DNA from: Methylomonas aurea
Lineage (GTDB): Bacteria > Pseudomonadota > Gammaproteobacteria > Methylococcales > Methylomonadaceae
Length of the DNA stretch: 64,000 nucleotides
Direction: 5' to 3'
Assembly (NCBI RefSeq): GCF_024505045.1
Contig: NZ_JANIBM010000024.1
Span: forward strand, 1 to 64,000
Numbering within the stretch: position 1 is the first letter of the stretch; the number at the start of each line of letters is the position of its first letter. A model generated the notes under the pieces. The model saw only the letters and a list, made by a program, of their open reading frames with translations. It ran no database searches and was not told the origin of the DNA. This document shows, one piece after another, positions 36,698 through 45,280 of the stretch. The translations under genes and the position numbers were made by a program.

Positions 36698-38038
36698 ATG
36701 GCAAAAAAATATTTCGGTACCGACGGTATTCGGGGTAAGGTCGGCGAGTACCCGATAACCGCCGACTTCATGTTGAAACTGGGCTGGGCCACCGGCAGGG
36801 TGTTCGCTCGGGAAGGCAGCGGCTTCGTCTTGGTAGGCAAAGACACCCGGATTTCCGGATATATGTTCGAATCGGCGCTCGAAGCCGGTTTGTCGGCGGC
36901 AGGCGTCGATACCCGGATGTTGGGGCCGATGCCGACGCCGGGTATCGCCTATTTGACCAGAACGCTGCGGGCCAGAGCCGGCATCGTGATCAGCGCTTCG
37001 CATAATCCTTACTACGACAACGGCATCAAGTTCTTCTCGGTCGACGGCGCCAAATTGCCGGACGAAGTCGAGCACCAAATCGAGCAATATCTGGACGCGC
37101 CGATCACGACCGTTGAGTCGGCGAAACTGGGTAAGGTCAAGCGCATCAGCGACGCGGCCGGACGTTACATCGAATTTTGCAAGGCTACGGTGCCGCCGCA
37201 TCTGGACTTCAAAGGTATGCGCATCGTCATCGATTGCGCCAACGGCGCCACTTACCATATCGCCCCGCATGTGTTCAGCGAGGTCGGGGCTGAGGTGGTG
37301 ACGATAGGCGCCGAGCCGGACGGCTTGAATATCAACGACGAGTGTGGCGCTACCAAACCGGAGTATCTGGCTGCCAAGGTGCTCGAGTACCGAGCCGACT
37401 TGGGTATCGCGCTGGACGGCGACGGCGACCGCGTCATCATGATCGACCATAAGGGCGAGATCGTCGACGGCGACGAACTGATCTACATCATTGCCAAATC
37501 CCGCCTCGACGAAGGCAAATTGCTTGGGCCGGTAGTCGGTACTCTGATGTCCAATCTGGGCATGGAACACGCCTTGAATGCGCTGAACCTGCAACTGCTG
37601 CGGGCCAAGGTTGGCGATCGTTATGTAATGGAAATGCTGACGGAGAACAATGGCATGTTGGGCGGCGAAGGTTCCGGTCATATCATTTGTCTGGACAAAA
37701 CCACGACCGGGGACGGCATCGTTGCGGCGTTGCAGGTGTTGGCGGAAATGCAGCGTACCGGCAAAAGCCTGCACGACCTCAAATCCGGTATGAAGAAGTA
37801 CCCGCAAGTACTGGTCAACGTCAGAACCGAGAAAAAAGTCAAAATCGAGGAAATCGACAGCATCAAGAAAGCGGTCGAGGCGGTCGAGAAAAAACTCGGC
37901 GACAAAGGCCGTGTGTTGTTGCGTTCGTCCGGCACCGAACCACTAGTCCGGGTGATGGTGGAAGGTGTCGACGAAGACGATGTCACCCGTTACGCCAACC
38001 AGTTGGCGGCAGACGTGAAGAAGGCCATTGCGGCTTGA
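36698..38038 (+). CDS. glmM: Phosphoglucosamine mutase
   Basis: Converts glucosamine-6-phosphate to glucosamine-1-phosphate for peptidoglycan and LPS precursors. The ATG at 36698 gives the family start [13 protein letters not shown]; a TTG two codons upstream is closer to AAGG and cannot be excluded. 446 residues in four domains: active serine in [16 protein letters not shown], metal site [11 protein letters not shown], sugar-binding [12 protein letters not shown] and phosphate-binding [12 protein letters not shown]. First gene after the ftsH terminator, followed 54 bases on by tpiA. Confidence 0.97.
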   Translation: MAKKYFGTDGIRGKVGEYPITADFMLKLGWATGRVFAREGSGFVLVGKDTRISGYMFESALEAGLSAAGVDTRMLGPMPTPGIAYLTRTLRARAGIVISASHNPYYDNGIKFFSVDGAKLPDEVEHQIEQYLDAPITTVESAKLGKVKRISDAAGRYIEFCKATVPPHLDFKGMRIVIDCANGATYHIAPHVFSEVGAEVVTIGAEPDGLNINDECGATKPEYLAAKVLEYRADLGIALDGDGDRVIMIDHKGEIVDGDELIYIIAKSRLDEGKLLGPVVGTLMSNLGMEHALNALNLQLLRAKVGDRYVMEMLTENNGMLGGEGSGHIICLDKTTTGDGIVAALQVLAEMQRTGKSLHDLKSGMKKYPQVLVNVRTEKKVKIEEIDSIKKAVEAVEKKLGDKGRVLLRSSGTEPLVRVMVEGVDEDDVTRYANQLAADVKKAIAA

Positions 38039-38092
38039 ATAAGCGGGCTTATCCCGATATGATATGCGGTCTTATTTAGCTTGGAGGGTGCA

Positions 38093-38839
38093 ATGCGTCG
38101 ATCTTTGATTATGGGGAATTGGAAAATGAACGGCTCTCGGGAAGAGGGGCAAAAGCTGGCGCAAGCCTTGGCCGACGGCCTCGGTAACGTCGAGCAAGAA
38201 GTTGCCGTGTGCGTTCCATTCGTCTACCTGTCAGATATCCGCACGGTGTTGGCATCCTCGCCAATCGCATTGGGTGCGCAAAATGTCGCTGACCAAGCGG
38301 CCGGCGCCTACACCGGCGAAGTGTCCGCGGCGATGCTGGCCGATGTCGGTTGCAAATACGCCCTGGTCGGCCACTCCGAGCGCCGCAGCTACTACGGCGA
38401 CACCAACGAATCCGTCGCCAAGCGTTTCGCTCAAGCCTTGAGCAAAGGCGTGGTGCCGGTATTGTGCGTGGGTGAAACCCTGGAAGAGCGCGAGCAAGAC
38501 AAAACCTTCCAAGTCGTCGACGAACAATTGGACGCAGTGATTGCCGAAGCCGGCATCGAAGCGTTTGAAAAAGCGGTCATCGCTTACGAACCGGTGTGGG
38601 CGATCGGTACCGGCAAAGTCGCTACCGATGAGCAAGCGCAAGAAGTGCACCAGTACATTCGCAAACGCATCGCGGACAGAAATGCTGCCATTGCCGAGAA
38701 AGTACAAATTTTATACGGCGGTAGCGTCAAACCTGATAATGCCAAAGGTTTGTTTGCGCAGCCGGACATTGATGGCGGTTTGGTGGGCGGCGCATCTCTC
38801 GATGCCAAAGGCTTCCTGCAAATTTGCCATTCGGTTTAG
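38093..38839 (+). CDS. tpiA: Triosephosphate isomerase
   Basis: Interconverts dihydroxyacetone phosphate and glyceraldehyde-3-phosphate. The ATG at 38093 follows GGAGGGTGCA; an in-frame TTG further upstream is ignored. 248 residues with GNWKMNGS (catalytic Lys region), the electrophilic histidine in VGHSERRSYY, catalytic glutamate in AYEPVWAIGTGK and phosphate loop LYGGSVKPDNA. Placed between glmM and secG as in pseudomonads. Complete and of normal length. Confidence 0.98.
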   Translation: MRRSLIMGNWKMNGSREEGQKLAQALADGLGNVEQEVAVCVPFVYLSDIRTVLASSPIALGAQNVADQAAGAYTGEVSAAMLADVGCKYALVGHSERRSYYGDTNESVAKRFAQALSKGVVPVLCVGETLEEREQDKTFQVVDEQLDAVIAEAGIEAFEKAVIAYEPVWAIGTGKVATDEQAQEVHQYIRKRIADRNAAIAEKVQILYGGSVKPDNAKGLFAQPDIDGGLVGGASLDAKGFLQICHSV

Positions 38840-38860
38840 TTCCATCCGATTAAGGTCTTT

Positions 38861-39271
38861 ATGTTGTACCAAATTATAATAATTATTCATATCTTCCTGG
38901 GCATAGGCATCGTTGGTTTGGTGTTGATGCAGCAAGGAAAAGGCGCGGATGCAGGAGCAACTTTCGGCGGCGGCGCATCCGGTTCGGTGTTTGGCGCCCA
39001 GGGTTCTGCATCGTTCCTGTCCAGAACCACTGCAATTTTCGCGACCCTGTTTTTCATAACCAGCTTGGGTCTGGCGGTGATGGGCGGTTATCAAGGCAAA
39101 AAGACCGACATCGTCCTGGAGTCGGCTCCGGCAGCGGCAGAACCCGCTAAGTCGGAACTGCCGTTACCGCAGAGCGCTGCCGAGGTTCCGGCTGCAGTGC
39201 CGGGCGTAGTCGACGCCAAAATCCCCGAAGCGCCGGCGATCAAAGAAGTCGAAAAACCGGCCGCGCAATAA
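38861..39271 (+). CDS. secG: Preprotein translocase subunit SecG
   Basis: Small SecYEG partner helping protein export. 136 residues: helix 1 (about 1-25, MLYQIIIIIHIFLGIGIVGL), the conserved loop LMQQGKGADAGATFGGGASG and the FGAQGSASFLSRTTA segment, helix 2 (about 55-76), then a 55-residue Ala/Pro/Glu-rich C-terminal extension typical of gammaproteobacterial SecG. The next feature, 9 bases after the stop codon, is the tRNA-Leu gene, an old arrangement in the class (leuU follows secG in E. coli). Confidence 0.97.
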   Translation: MLYQIIIIIHIFLGIGIVGLVLMQQGKGADAGATFGGGASGSVFGAQGSASFLSRTTAIFATLFFITSLGLAVMGGYQGKKTDIVLESAPAAAEPAKSELPLPQSAAEVPAAVPGVVDAKIPEAPAIKEVEKPAAQ

Positions 39272-39279
39272 GTGTTAAT

Positions 39280-39364
39280 GCCGACGTGGTGAAATTGGTA
39301 GACACGCCATCTTGAGGGGGTGGTGACGCAAGTCGTGCCGGTTCAAGTCCGGCCGTCGGTACCA
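39280..39364 (+). tRNA. tRNA-Leu (anticodon GAG)
   Basis: 85 bases with CCA encoded. The acceptor stem pairs GCCGACG (39280-39286) with CGTCGGT (39354-39360, one G-U). The D-arm reads GTGGTGAAATTGGTAGACAC, the anticodon stem CCATC/GGTGG holds the loop TTGAGGG (anticodon GAG), a long variable arm follows as in class II tRNAs, and the T-arm loop is GGTTCAAGTCC. Closely similar in form to E. coli leuU. Its 3' end is a classic integrase target and the integrase at 39534-40787 follows. Confidence 0.96.
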
Positions 39365-39369
39365 TTTGA

Positions 39370-39397
39370 GCATTCAATAGAATGCAACGAAGTACAA
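39370..39397. repeat. Hairpin and first copy of a 13-base direct repeat after the tRNA
   Basis: GCATTC-AATA-GAATGC (39370-39385) is a perfect 6-base inverted repeat just after the tRNA 3' end. It runs into CAACGAAGTACAA (39385-39397), which recurs exactly at 39438-39450. The two copies flank the terminator hairpin. Possible attachment-site or integrase-binding repeats. Confidence 0.55.
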
Positions 39398-39433
39398 AAA
39401 CCCGCGAATCTTCTGGGTTCGCGGGTTTTTTAT
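39396..39433 (+). terminator. Terminator of the tpiA-secG-tRNA-Leu transcript
   Basis: AAAAACCCGCGAA and TTCGCGGGTTTTT form a perfect 13-base stem with a 9-base loop (39396-39408 with 39418-39430); the T-run is the 3' arm itself. It lies 31 bases after the tRNA. Confidence 0.85.
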
Positions 39434-39437
39434 TGTT

Positions 39438-39539
39438 CAACGAAGTACAACGAAATGCGGCGGCATACACTCAAAAGTGTGTCATCCAGTGTATCACTCT
39501 GAAAAATGCCTTTTCCGATGACACGCTCGATGACACACT
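39438..39539. repeat. Repeat-rich leader of the integrase gene
   Basis: Contains the second CAACGAAGTACAA (39438-39450), the inverted repeat ACACT-CAAA-AGTGT (39467-39480), and perfect 10-base inverted arms AGTGTGTCAT (39476-39485) and ATGACACACT (39530-39539). The octamer GTGTCATC occurs near both ends in opposite orientation and a further inverted copy lies at about 39517-39524. Dense repeats like this are typical of integrase arm-binding sites or of autoregulated int promoters. Confidence 0.55.
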
Positions 39540-40787
39540 ATCGCTGAAAAACTCAATAAAGCCGCGGTCTACAGGGCAGCCAAGCCGAAGGAAAAGGACT
39601 ATTTCATCAACGATGGCGGCGGCTTGTTCCTGTTGGTTAAAACTAGCGGTACCAAACTGTGGCATTTCGTCATTTCATTCGATGGCAAACGGAACCGTTT
39701 GTCGCTAGGCATATATTCTGGCGTTACCCTGGAAGCCGCTAGGCGCAAATCAGAAGAAGCACGAATCCAAATCGCCAGCGGTATCAACCCGGCTGCACTA
39801 CGGGACGAGGCGAAAGCCGCCAAGCAATTGCAAAAGCAAAACCGCGATCGCGTTAAGCAAGGGCTGCCCATCCTCGACAGCTTCGCCGACATCACCCGCC
39901 ATTGGTTGGCATCGATTGCCCATCTCACCAGCGCCACCACGCACAAAAAGAAAACCAGCCGAATAGAGCGCCTGGCATTTCCGCTGTTAGGGGATAAAGC
40001 GGTCGGCGACGTAAAGCCGGCCAACATCCTTGCCGTTTTAAAGCCGCTAATCGACAAGCAGCAGCTCGAAACCGCTCACCGCTTGCATGCGGAAATCAGC
40101 TCGATCTTTGCCTATGCCATTGTCCACAATTACGCCGAATACGATCCGGCCCAACCGGTTGCCAAACAAATACCGGCGCAAAAAGTCGTCCACCGGGCCG
40201 CGATCATCGATCCCAAGCAGTTCGTGTTGCGGGACATCGGCAACTATCGCGGCACATTCGCCGTTCATGCGGCCTTTAGGCTGTCGCCGTTGCTATTTCA
40301 GCGTCCGGGGGAAATCAGGCAGATGCTTTGGGAGGACGTGGACTTAGCCACGCGAGAATGGCGGCCGTACATATCAAAAACCGACTTTCACCACATCGTG
40401 CCGTTATCCAGGCAAGCCGTCGAAATCCTGGAAAGCGTGCGGCCATTAACCGGCAGCGGTAACTATGTCTTTCCATCCAGCCGCGGCGACGGTCGGCCGA
40501 TGTCGGATAACACCATACGCACCGCCTTGAAATCGCTTGGCTACGATTCCGACGTCATGACAGCCCACGGCTTCAGAACCACCGCATCGACGCTGCTAAA
40601 CGAACAGGGCTGGTCGCCGGATGCAATAGAAAGGCAATTGGCACACTCGCCGCGCGACCAAGTCAGGGCCGCCTATAACCGGGCGCAATATCTGGACGAA
40701 CGCCGGCGGATGATGCAGACTTGGGCGGACTATCTGGACGCGCTACGGAATGGGGCGACGGTTATCCAATTTCCGCTTCAGTCTTAG
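39534..40787 (+). pseudogene. Tyrosine integrase (P4-like) lacking a normal start codon
   Basis: Site-specific recombinase next to its likely tRNA target. From about 39558 the frame encodes a full arm-binding domain (KAAVYRAAKPKEKDYFINDG), then the core-binding part (about FADITRHWLASIAHL) and a catalytic domain with Arg in FQRPGEIRQML, HGFRTTAST and LAHSPRDQVRAAYNRAQY (the tyrosine). However there is a TGA at 39531-39533 and no ATG, GTG or TTG before 39624. Upstream ATG codons (39506, 39518, 39530) are one base out of frame; removing one base after the 39530 ATG would restore a normal protein. Either a frameshift or a TTG start at 39624 giving a protein of 387 residues that lacks the first 30. 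Confidence 0.72.
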
Positions 40788-41250
40788 ATACAAGCACGTT
40801 GTGCTGAGTTTGATCTTCCTGAAATTCGTCAGCGATACTTTTGAAGCGCGGCGCAAGGAAATCATTGCCGAATTTGGGGAACAATACGTGGATAACGATG
40901 CGTTTTACACCATGAAAAGCGTGTTCTATCTGCCGGAAGATTCGCGCTGGAGCTACATCCTCAAATACGCCAAGCAGGAAGATATTGCCGTCAAAATCGA
41001 TACCGCGTTGCACGACATCGAAAAGAAAAACAAAGCCCTGACAGGCGCTTTGCCAGATAACTACTTTTCCCGGCTGGATTTGGAAGTAAGCAAATTATCT
41101 GCGTTGCTGGATCAAATCAACAACATCCAAACCATCAACAGTCAGCATGAGGACGTGGTGGGTCGGGTGTATGAATACTTCCTCGGCAAATTTGCGCTGG
41201 CGGAAGGTAAGTTAGCCAAAACCAGAATGTTGCCAACCGGTCTGGCGTGA
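40788..41250 (+). pseudogene. hsdM: Fragment of a type I restriction-modification methyltransferase gene (hsdM)
   Basis: Starting directly after the integrase stop, the frame reads YKHVVLSLIFLKFVSDTFEA and continues with ARWSY-type and RLDLEVSKLSALLDQIN segments to VVGRVYEYFLGKFALAEGK, which match the N-terminal helical domain of HsdM. Neither the true N-terminus (about 25 residues before YKHVV) nor the methyltransferase core (the NPPF domain) is present: after AEGK the sequence diverges and stops at 41250. No ribosome binding site starts it. It is the remains of a deleted element, cut at the integrase end and inside the gene. Confidence 0.82.
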
Positions 41251-41614
41251 TTGCCGGGTTGCAATCCAGTGCCTAACTGCAAGGGGCGGCATTGGCGGAG
41301 TGGGTGATCCGGCGGTTGCCTTGCGACGATTGAGAGTGTTTGATCTCGTCCATTACTTTACGTCTCGACCCTTTGCCGCGTTTTCGGTCTTCGGCAAATT
41401 GTTGCCGGTACGGATAGCGTCAAGAATCTGACTGACAAGCCGGCCGGAGGCGGCAAGAAATTGCGCTTTAGTCTGAGTTGGGCGGGATGGTGTTTTGTAA
41501 ATTTAATTTAAGTTATTGTTATTTTTATATAAAAACTTTTTGGCATGGAAGGTGAATAATCCTGGTAGGCGGCAATAATGCCAAACTCATTAGAGACTTA
41601 TCGGGAGAACGATC
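41251..41614. other. Intergenic region upstream of flagellin
   Basis: About 360 bases without a gene. It separates the element remnant from the motility genes and should contain the flagellin promoter. The last 120 bases are AT-rich (41496-41545). TTGGCATGGAAGGTGAA (near 41551) has a sigma-54-like -24 half but no -12 match, and a sigma-28-like pair at 41420-41446 is weak. A small hairpin GGCA-ATAA-TGCC lies just before the gene. The promoter class stays undecided. Confidence 0.5.
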
Positions 41615-42469
41615 ATGCCATCATCAATGGTCATAAATACAAATATCGCTTCGTTAACCAGTCAGAAGTATCTGAGCAGGACCAACGATACTTTGCAAAC
41701 ATCAATGGAGCGCCTGTCATCGGGTATGCGGGTCAACAGTGCAAAGGACGACGCGGCCGGACTCGCGATCGCCGATCGGATGACTTCTCAGATCCGCGGT
41801 ATGACGGTTGCCATGCGCAACGCCAACGACGGCATTTCCATGGCGCAAACCGCCGAGGCGGGTATGGGTACGCTGACGGAAACCCTGCAGCGGATGCGCG
41901 ATTTGGCGATTCAGGCGGCGAACCGGGCGGCGGTCAGCAGTAGCGACCGGCAAAAACTGCAAACCGAGTTCAAACAATTGGGCGACGAATTGCAACGGAT
42001 CATCACCAATACCGAGTTTAACGGTAAGAAAATATTGAACGGTTCATTGCAAGGCGCCAACTTCCAAATCGGGGCCAACACCGCTTCCGACAACCAGATT
42101 TCGGTTACCGTATCCAATTTGCTGAGTATTTCCGGCGTCAACGAATTATTCGGCACCAATCGTTCCATCGGCAGCGACGCCACTTCGGAATTCGTTCGTT
42201 CCGCGATCGACGCGATCGATACTGCCATCGGCAAGATCGATATTTTTCGTTCCAACCTCGGTGCGATTCAAAACCGTTTCACGACGACGATTGCTAATCT
42301 ACAATCGTCTATCGAAAACCAAAGCGCGGCGCGGTCCAGAATCATGGATGCCGACTTCGCTTCGGAAACTTCGAACCTGACCCGTAGCCAAATTCTGCAA
42401 CAAGCCGGCACGGCGATGTTGGCGCAGGCGAATCAGGTCTCGCAAGGGGTCTTGAAATTGTTGCAATAA
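41615..42469 (+). CDS. fliC: Short flagellin
   Basis: Filament subunit of 284 residues, near the minimum size for flagellin. It has the conserved N-terminal D0/D1 (NTNIASLTSQKYLSRTNDTL, then RLSSGMRVNSAKDDAAGLAI) and C-terminal D1/D0 (SRIMDADFASETSNLTRSQI, then VSQGVLKLLQ), joined by a short middle (about 150-205); the variable D2/D3 domains are nearly absent. GGGAG lies 8 bases before the ATG. It is followed 24 bases on by the Maf/DUF115 gene, a common partner for flagellin glycosylation. No cap or chaperone gene is adjacent. Confidence 0.95.
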   Translation: MPSSMVINTNIASLTSQKYLSRTNDTLQTSMERLSSGMRVNSAKDDAAGLAIADRMTSQIRGMTVAMRNANDGISMAQTAEAGMGTLTETLQRMRDLAIQAANRAAVSSSDRQKLQTEFKQLGDELQRIITNTEFNGKKILNGSLQGANFQIGANTASDNQISVTVSNLLSISGVNELFGTNRSIGSDATSEFVRSAIDAIDTAIGKIDIFRSNLGAIQNRFTTTIANLQSSIENQSAARSRIMDADFASETSNLTRSQILQQAGTAMLAQANQVSQGVLKLLQ

Positions 42470-42493
42470 ACCGGGTCCACCAGGCAGTGAGGC

Positions 42494-45007
42494 ATGACAG
42501 AGACGATCGATTTGGCGGATGAACAAGCGCTGGGGCCGTTGGTGGCGAATGCGTTCGGCGACAGGTATTTTTTCAATCTGAATCGCCACGCGTTCGATAA
42601 GCTTGGCGCGGCGGCATTATTCGAGACCAAGTTCGGCGATCTGTTGTTCAGGGAAAACGAACTCAACATCATTGTCGGTACCGATTCTGGCCTGTTGTTG
42701 CGGTACTTGCTTAGCAAGCCCTTGCCCAAGGGCACGCGATACCTCTTCATCGAGCCTGATCGCGTGTTGCAGGCCTTGCGCATTCACGATCTGCTCGGCG
42801 AGGCGAACGAGCGCATTGCTTGCGCCGGTCCAGAAGAGTGGCTGCGGATGTTGCAAAAATTCAAAGCCGCCGATTATTTTTATATCGATGCGGTCAAATC
42901 GGTCAATGCGCTGTGCGCGCAAGACGATTTTATCGACGAGTATGCCGAATTGAGTTGGCACGTCGCTGAGGTGCTGTCGCAATTCAACTGGCGCTACAGT
43001 GCTGAACTGGGCTCCGAGGCGTTCATCGCTCGCCAAATCGCCAATGCGCCTGACAACCGCCTGCCGGCAAAATTGATGGCAAAGGCGTTCAGCGGCAAAA
43101 CGGTGGCAATTCTTGCCGGCGGACCGTCGCTCGATCAGGCTCTGCCCTGGGTTATCCAACATCGGCAGCAGTGCGTGGTATTTGCCGTCTCCCGCATTTC
43201 CAGGCAACTGCTGGCCGCCGGCATCGAGCCGGACTTCGTGTTTTCCGTCGACCCCACCGATCTGAGTTTCGATATCAGCAAGGAAATGCTGAACTTCAGC
43301 GAAAAAACCGTATTCGTTTGTTCCTACCATACCGTGCCGACGTTGGTTAGTCAGTGGGCTGGCATCATGCTTTACTTGGGCGCCAGATTCCCTTGGCAGA
43401 GCGATTTGAATTCCAATAATCTGAGCAGCGCCGGGCCTACCGTGACCAATACTGCGTTGAACATGGCTTACGAGTTCGGATTCAGTCAGATTATTTTGTG
43501 TGGCGTCGACCTATGCTTCACCCGCGAAGGCTTCACCCATGCCCGAGGCAGCGACGAGCAATTGGCCGGGCCTCGCTTTAATTTGACCTCGTTGCAAGTC
43601 GAAACCAACGGCGGCTATCTGGCTCCGACCAGTTGCGATTTTGCCCAGGCGATCCAATCGTTGGGACGGCAGGCTCATTTACTGAGCCGTAACGGTTGCC
43701 GCATCGTCAATGTGGCCGAAGGCGCCGCGAAAATAGAGGCCGTGGAGTATCGGCCGTTAGATTTGTTGCAACTGGACGCCGAACCGGTCGATGTCGGCGC
43801 CGTGCTGGCGGAAAGGCTGGCGCTGATCTCGGATCTAAATCGGGACTTGGATAAGGTTCATGCCGAATTGAAACGGGCGCAACACCAAGTCAGGGCTATA
43901 GCCAAGCTGGCTGCTAATGCCCGCCAAATTAATGACGCGATGTATCAAAGCGAGGGTACGGTCGTTAGTTTCAAAGACAAGAAAAGCCTCGACCAAATAG
44001 AGAAAAAATTTAAACGCGAGCACCGGCAATATAGCCGGTTGGTCAAAAAATTCGGTATCCGCAGTTTTATCAAATTGGCCAAACCGTTCGACGATGAGGA
44101 ATGGAGTGCCGAGGAAGCCAGGCAATTGGGCAACGTCTATTACGACGCCTATGCCGAAGGCGCCAATAAATTGTTGAATTTAATCGATGCTGCGATCGAC
44201 CGGGTGTCGGCTCGCCGGCAAGAGCAGTCAGAGCATCCCGATTTCGCCCTGATGCTCGAACAGGCGAAAAAAGACCGGAGCTACGGTCGAGTTAAATTGT
44301 GGCGCCGAAAATTCGGCGGCGGATTGTTGTCAGCCGAGTTTGCGGATGCATTCGCCGAGATGGAACGGCGTTATATGGAAGTGTTGACCGATCGCAATAC
44401 CAAACATATGGCGCGGGCTAAAAGCCACAGTAATCTGGCTGCTGTAAAGCATCGGGCCGGCTTGCTGTTCAAACACCGCAAACTGGCGGAGTTGCAGGAT
44501 TTGCTTGCCGCGCTGGGCAAACACGAACGGCAACAGGAGGCAGATTGTTACCGCTTTCTGATCGAAGGCTATTTGGCGGAGTTGCAAGATAGACCCGAAG
44601 ATGCTTTGGATGCCTACCAGCGGCTAGTCGATTTGGGGGGCGGATTATTGGAAGAAGCTTTGGCCAGGATTGCTGCGATCGGCGTGAACCACGAAGATGA
44701 CCAAACGGCAAGGTTGGCTTTGGAGTGTTTGTCGCAATTGAATCCGGTGTATTTGCCGCTTTATGCGGAAATCCAACGTTTACAGCATGACGTGGTTGCT
44801 GCCATCGATTCGTACGCAGCGTATATCGAGCAGTTTCCGCAAGACGTGCTGGTGCAGATGAAACTGGCGGCGCTGTATGGAGAATGCCGTATTTACGACG
44901 GCGCGGACCTAATGCTGGATTATGTGTTGCAACAACAACCGGGCCATGAGCCGGCGCTGGCGTTGAAGCAACGGTTGGCGGAGCTAAGAGCGACCGGTCC
45001 GGATTAA
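42494..45007 (+). CDS. Maf/MptE-like (DUF115) motility-associated glycosyltransferase with helical C-terminus
   Basis: 837-residue cytoplasmic protein. The N-terminal region (about 40-190) matches the Maf-type extension; the central DUF115/MptE-like domain has AILAGGPSLDQALPWV (residues 205-220), FVFSVDPTD and QIILCGVDLCF. Maf proteins transfer nonulosonic acids to flagellin Ser/Thr. After about residue 440 the chain is helical and charged; the last 200 residues look like TPR repeats (YRFLIEGYLAELQDRPEDAL onwards), not usual in short Maf proteins. Close to flagellin and followed by a YjfB-like gene. Nonulosonic acid synthesis genes are not in the window. Confidence 0.85.
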   Translation: MTETIDLADEQALGPLVANAFGDRYFFNLNRHAFDKLGAAALFETKFGDLLFRENELNIIVGTDSGLLLRYLLSKPLPKGTRYLFIEPDRVLQALRIHDLLGEANERIACAGPEEWLRMLQKFKAADYFYIDAVKSVNALCAQDDFIDEYAELSWHVAEVLSQFNWRYSAELGSEAFIARQIANAPDNRLPAKLMAKAFSGKTVAILAGGPSLDQALPWVIQHRQQCVVFAVSRISRQLLAAGIEPDFVFSVDPTDLSFDISKEMLNFSEKTVFVCSYHTVPTLVSQWAGIMLYLGARFPWQSDLNSNNLSSAGPTVTNTALNMAYEFGFSQIILCGVDLCFTREGFTHARGSDEQLAGPRFNLTSLQVETNGGYLAPTSCDFAQAIQSLGRQAHLLSRNGCRIVNVAEGAAKIEAVEYRPLDLLQLDAEPVDVGAVLAERLALISDLNRDLDKVHAELKRAQHQVRAIAKLAANARQINDAMYQSEGTVVSFKDKKSLDQIEKKFKREHRQYSRLVKKFGIRSFIKLAKPFDDEEWSAEEARQLGNVYYDAYAEGANKLLNLIDAAIDRVSARRQEQSEHPDFALMLEQAKKDRSYGRVKLWRRKFGGGLLSAEFADAFAEMERRYMEVLTDRNTKHMARAKSHSNLAAVKHRAGLLFKHRKLAELQDLLAALGKHERQQEADCYRFLIEGYLAELQDRPEDALDAYQRLVDLGGGLLEEALARIAAIGVNHEDDQTARLALECLSQLNPVYLPLYAEIQRLQHDVVAAIDSYAAYIEQFPQDVLVQMKLAALYGECRIYDGADLMLDYVLQQQPGHEPALALKQRLAELRATGPD

Positions 45008-45066
45008 AGAAACGCCGCAATCGGGCGATAACCTTGGCATATCAACAGTGCTCGTGGTGGTGTCAG

Positions 45067-45264
45067 ATGGTCGATTCGGTAACCGGTGTTAACAAATCAG
45101 GCTTGCTTGCAGCGGTGCTACAGGAGGCCTCGGCCAAACAAAATCTAGCGGTAGCGGTCGTCAAAAAAGGTCAGGAAGTCCAGGCGGCACAGGGAGAAGC
45201 AGCGCTGAAGTTGATTGATTCAGTCGCCGTGCAGACTTCAGGCAGAATCGATACTTACGCTTGA
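45067..45264 (+). CDS. YjfB-family putative motility protein
   Basis: 65-residue peptide of the YjfB/putative motility protein family: short proteins found in flagellar gene clusters, function unknown. The ATG at 45067 is preferred to an upstream TTG; a GGTGGTG stretch precedes it. The core runs LLAAVLQEASAKQNLAVAVV and KKGQEVQAAQGEAALKLI, a helix with the family's Gln/Ala spacing. It follows the Maf-type gene by about 60 bases and converges with ypjD. Confidence 0.72.
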   Translation: MVDSVTGVNKSGLLAAVLQEASAKQNLAVAVVKKGQEVQAAQGEAALKLIDSVAVQTSGRIDTYA

Positions 45265-45280
45265 TGTTCGCTTGCGGCGC

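Noticed and set aside
34653-36704. Open frame of 683 codons antisense to ftsH and its flanks
   Set aside because: FtsH on the other strand is certain. The antisense protein is His/Val/Gly-rich without domains and has no ribosome binding site.
41420-41446. Possible sigma-28 promoter of flagellin (TCAAGAAT-N11-GCCGGCCG)
   Set aside because: Spacing is right but only about half of the consensus bases match and it would give a leader near 160 bases.
41551-41567. Possible sigma-54 promoter of flagellin (TTGGCAT at -24)
   Set aside because: The -12 part reads GTGAA instead of TTGCA, lacking the essential GC.
42670-42685. Partial copy of the tRNA-Leu 3' end (GTCGGTACC) as possible attR
   Set aside because: Only 9 bases match, inside the Maf-type coding sequence; chance is enough to explain it.
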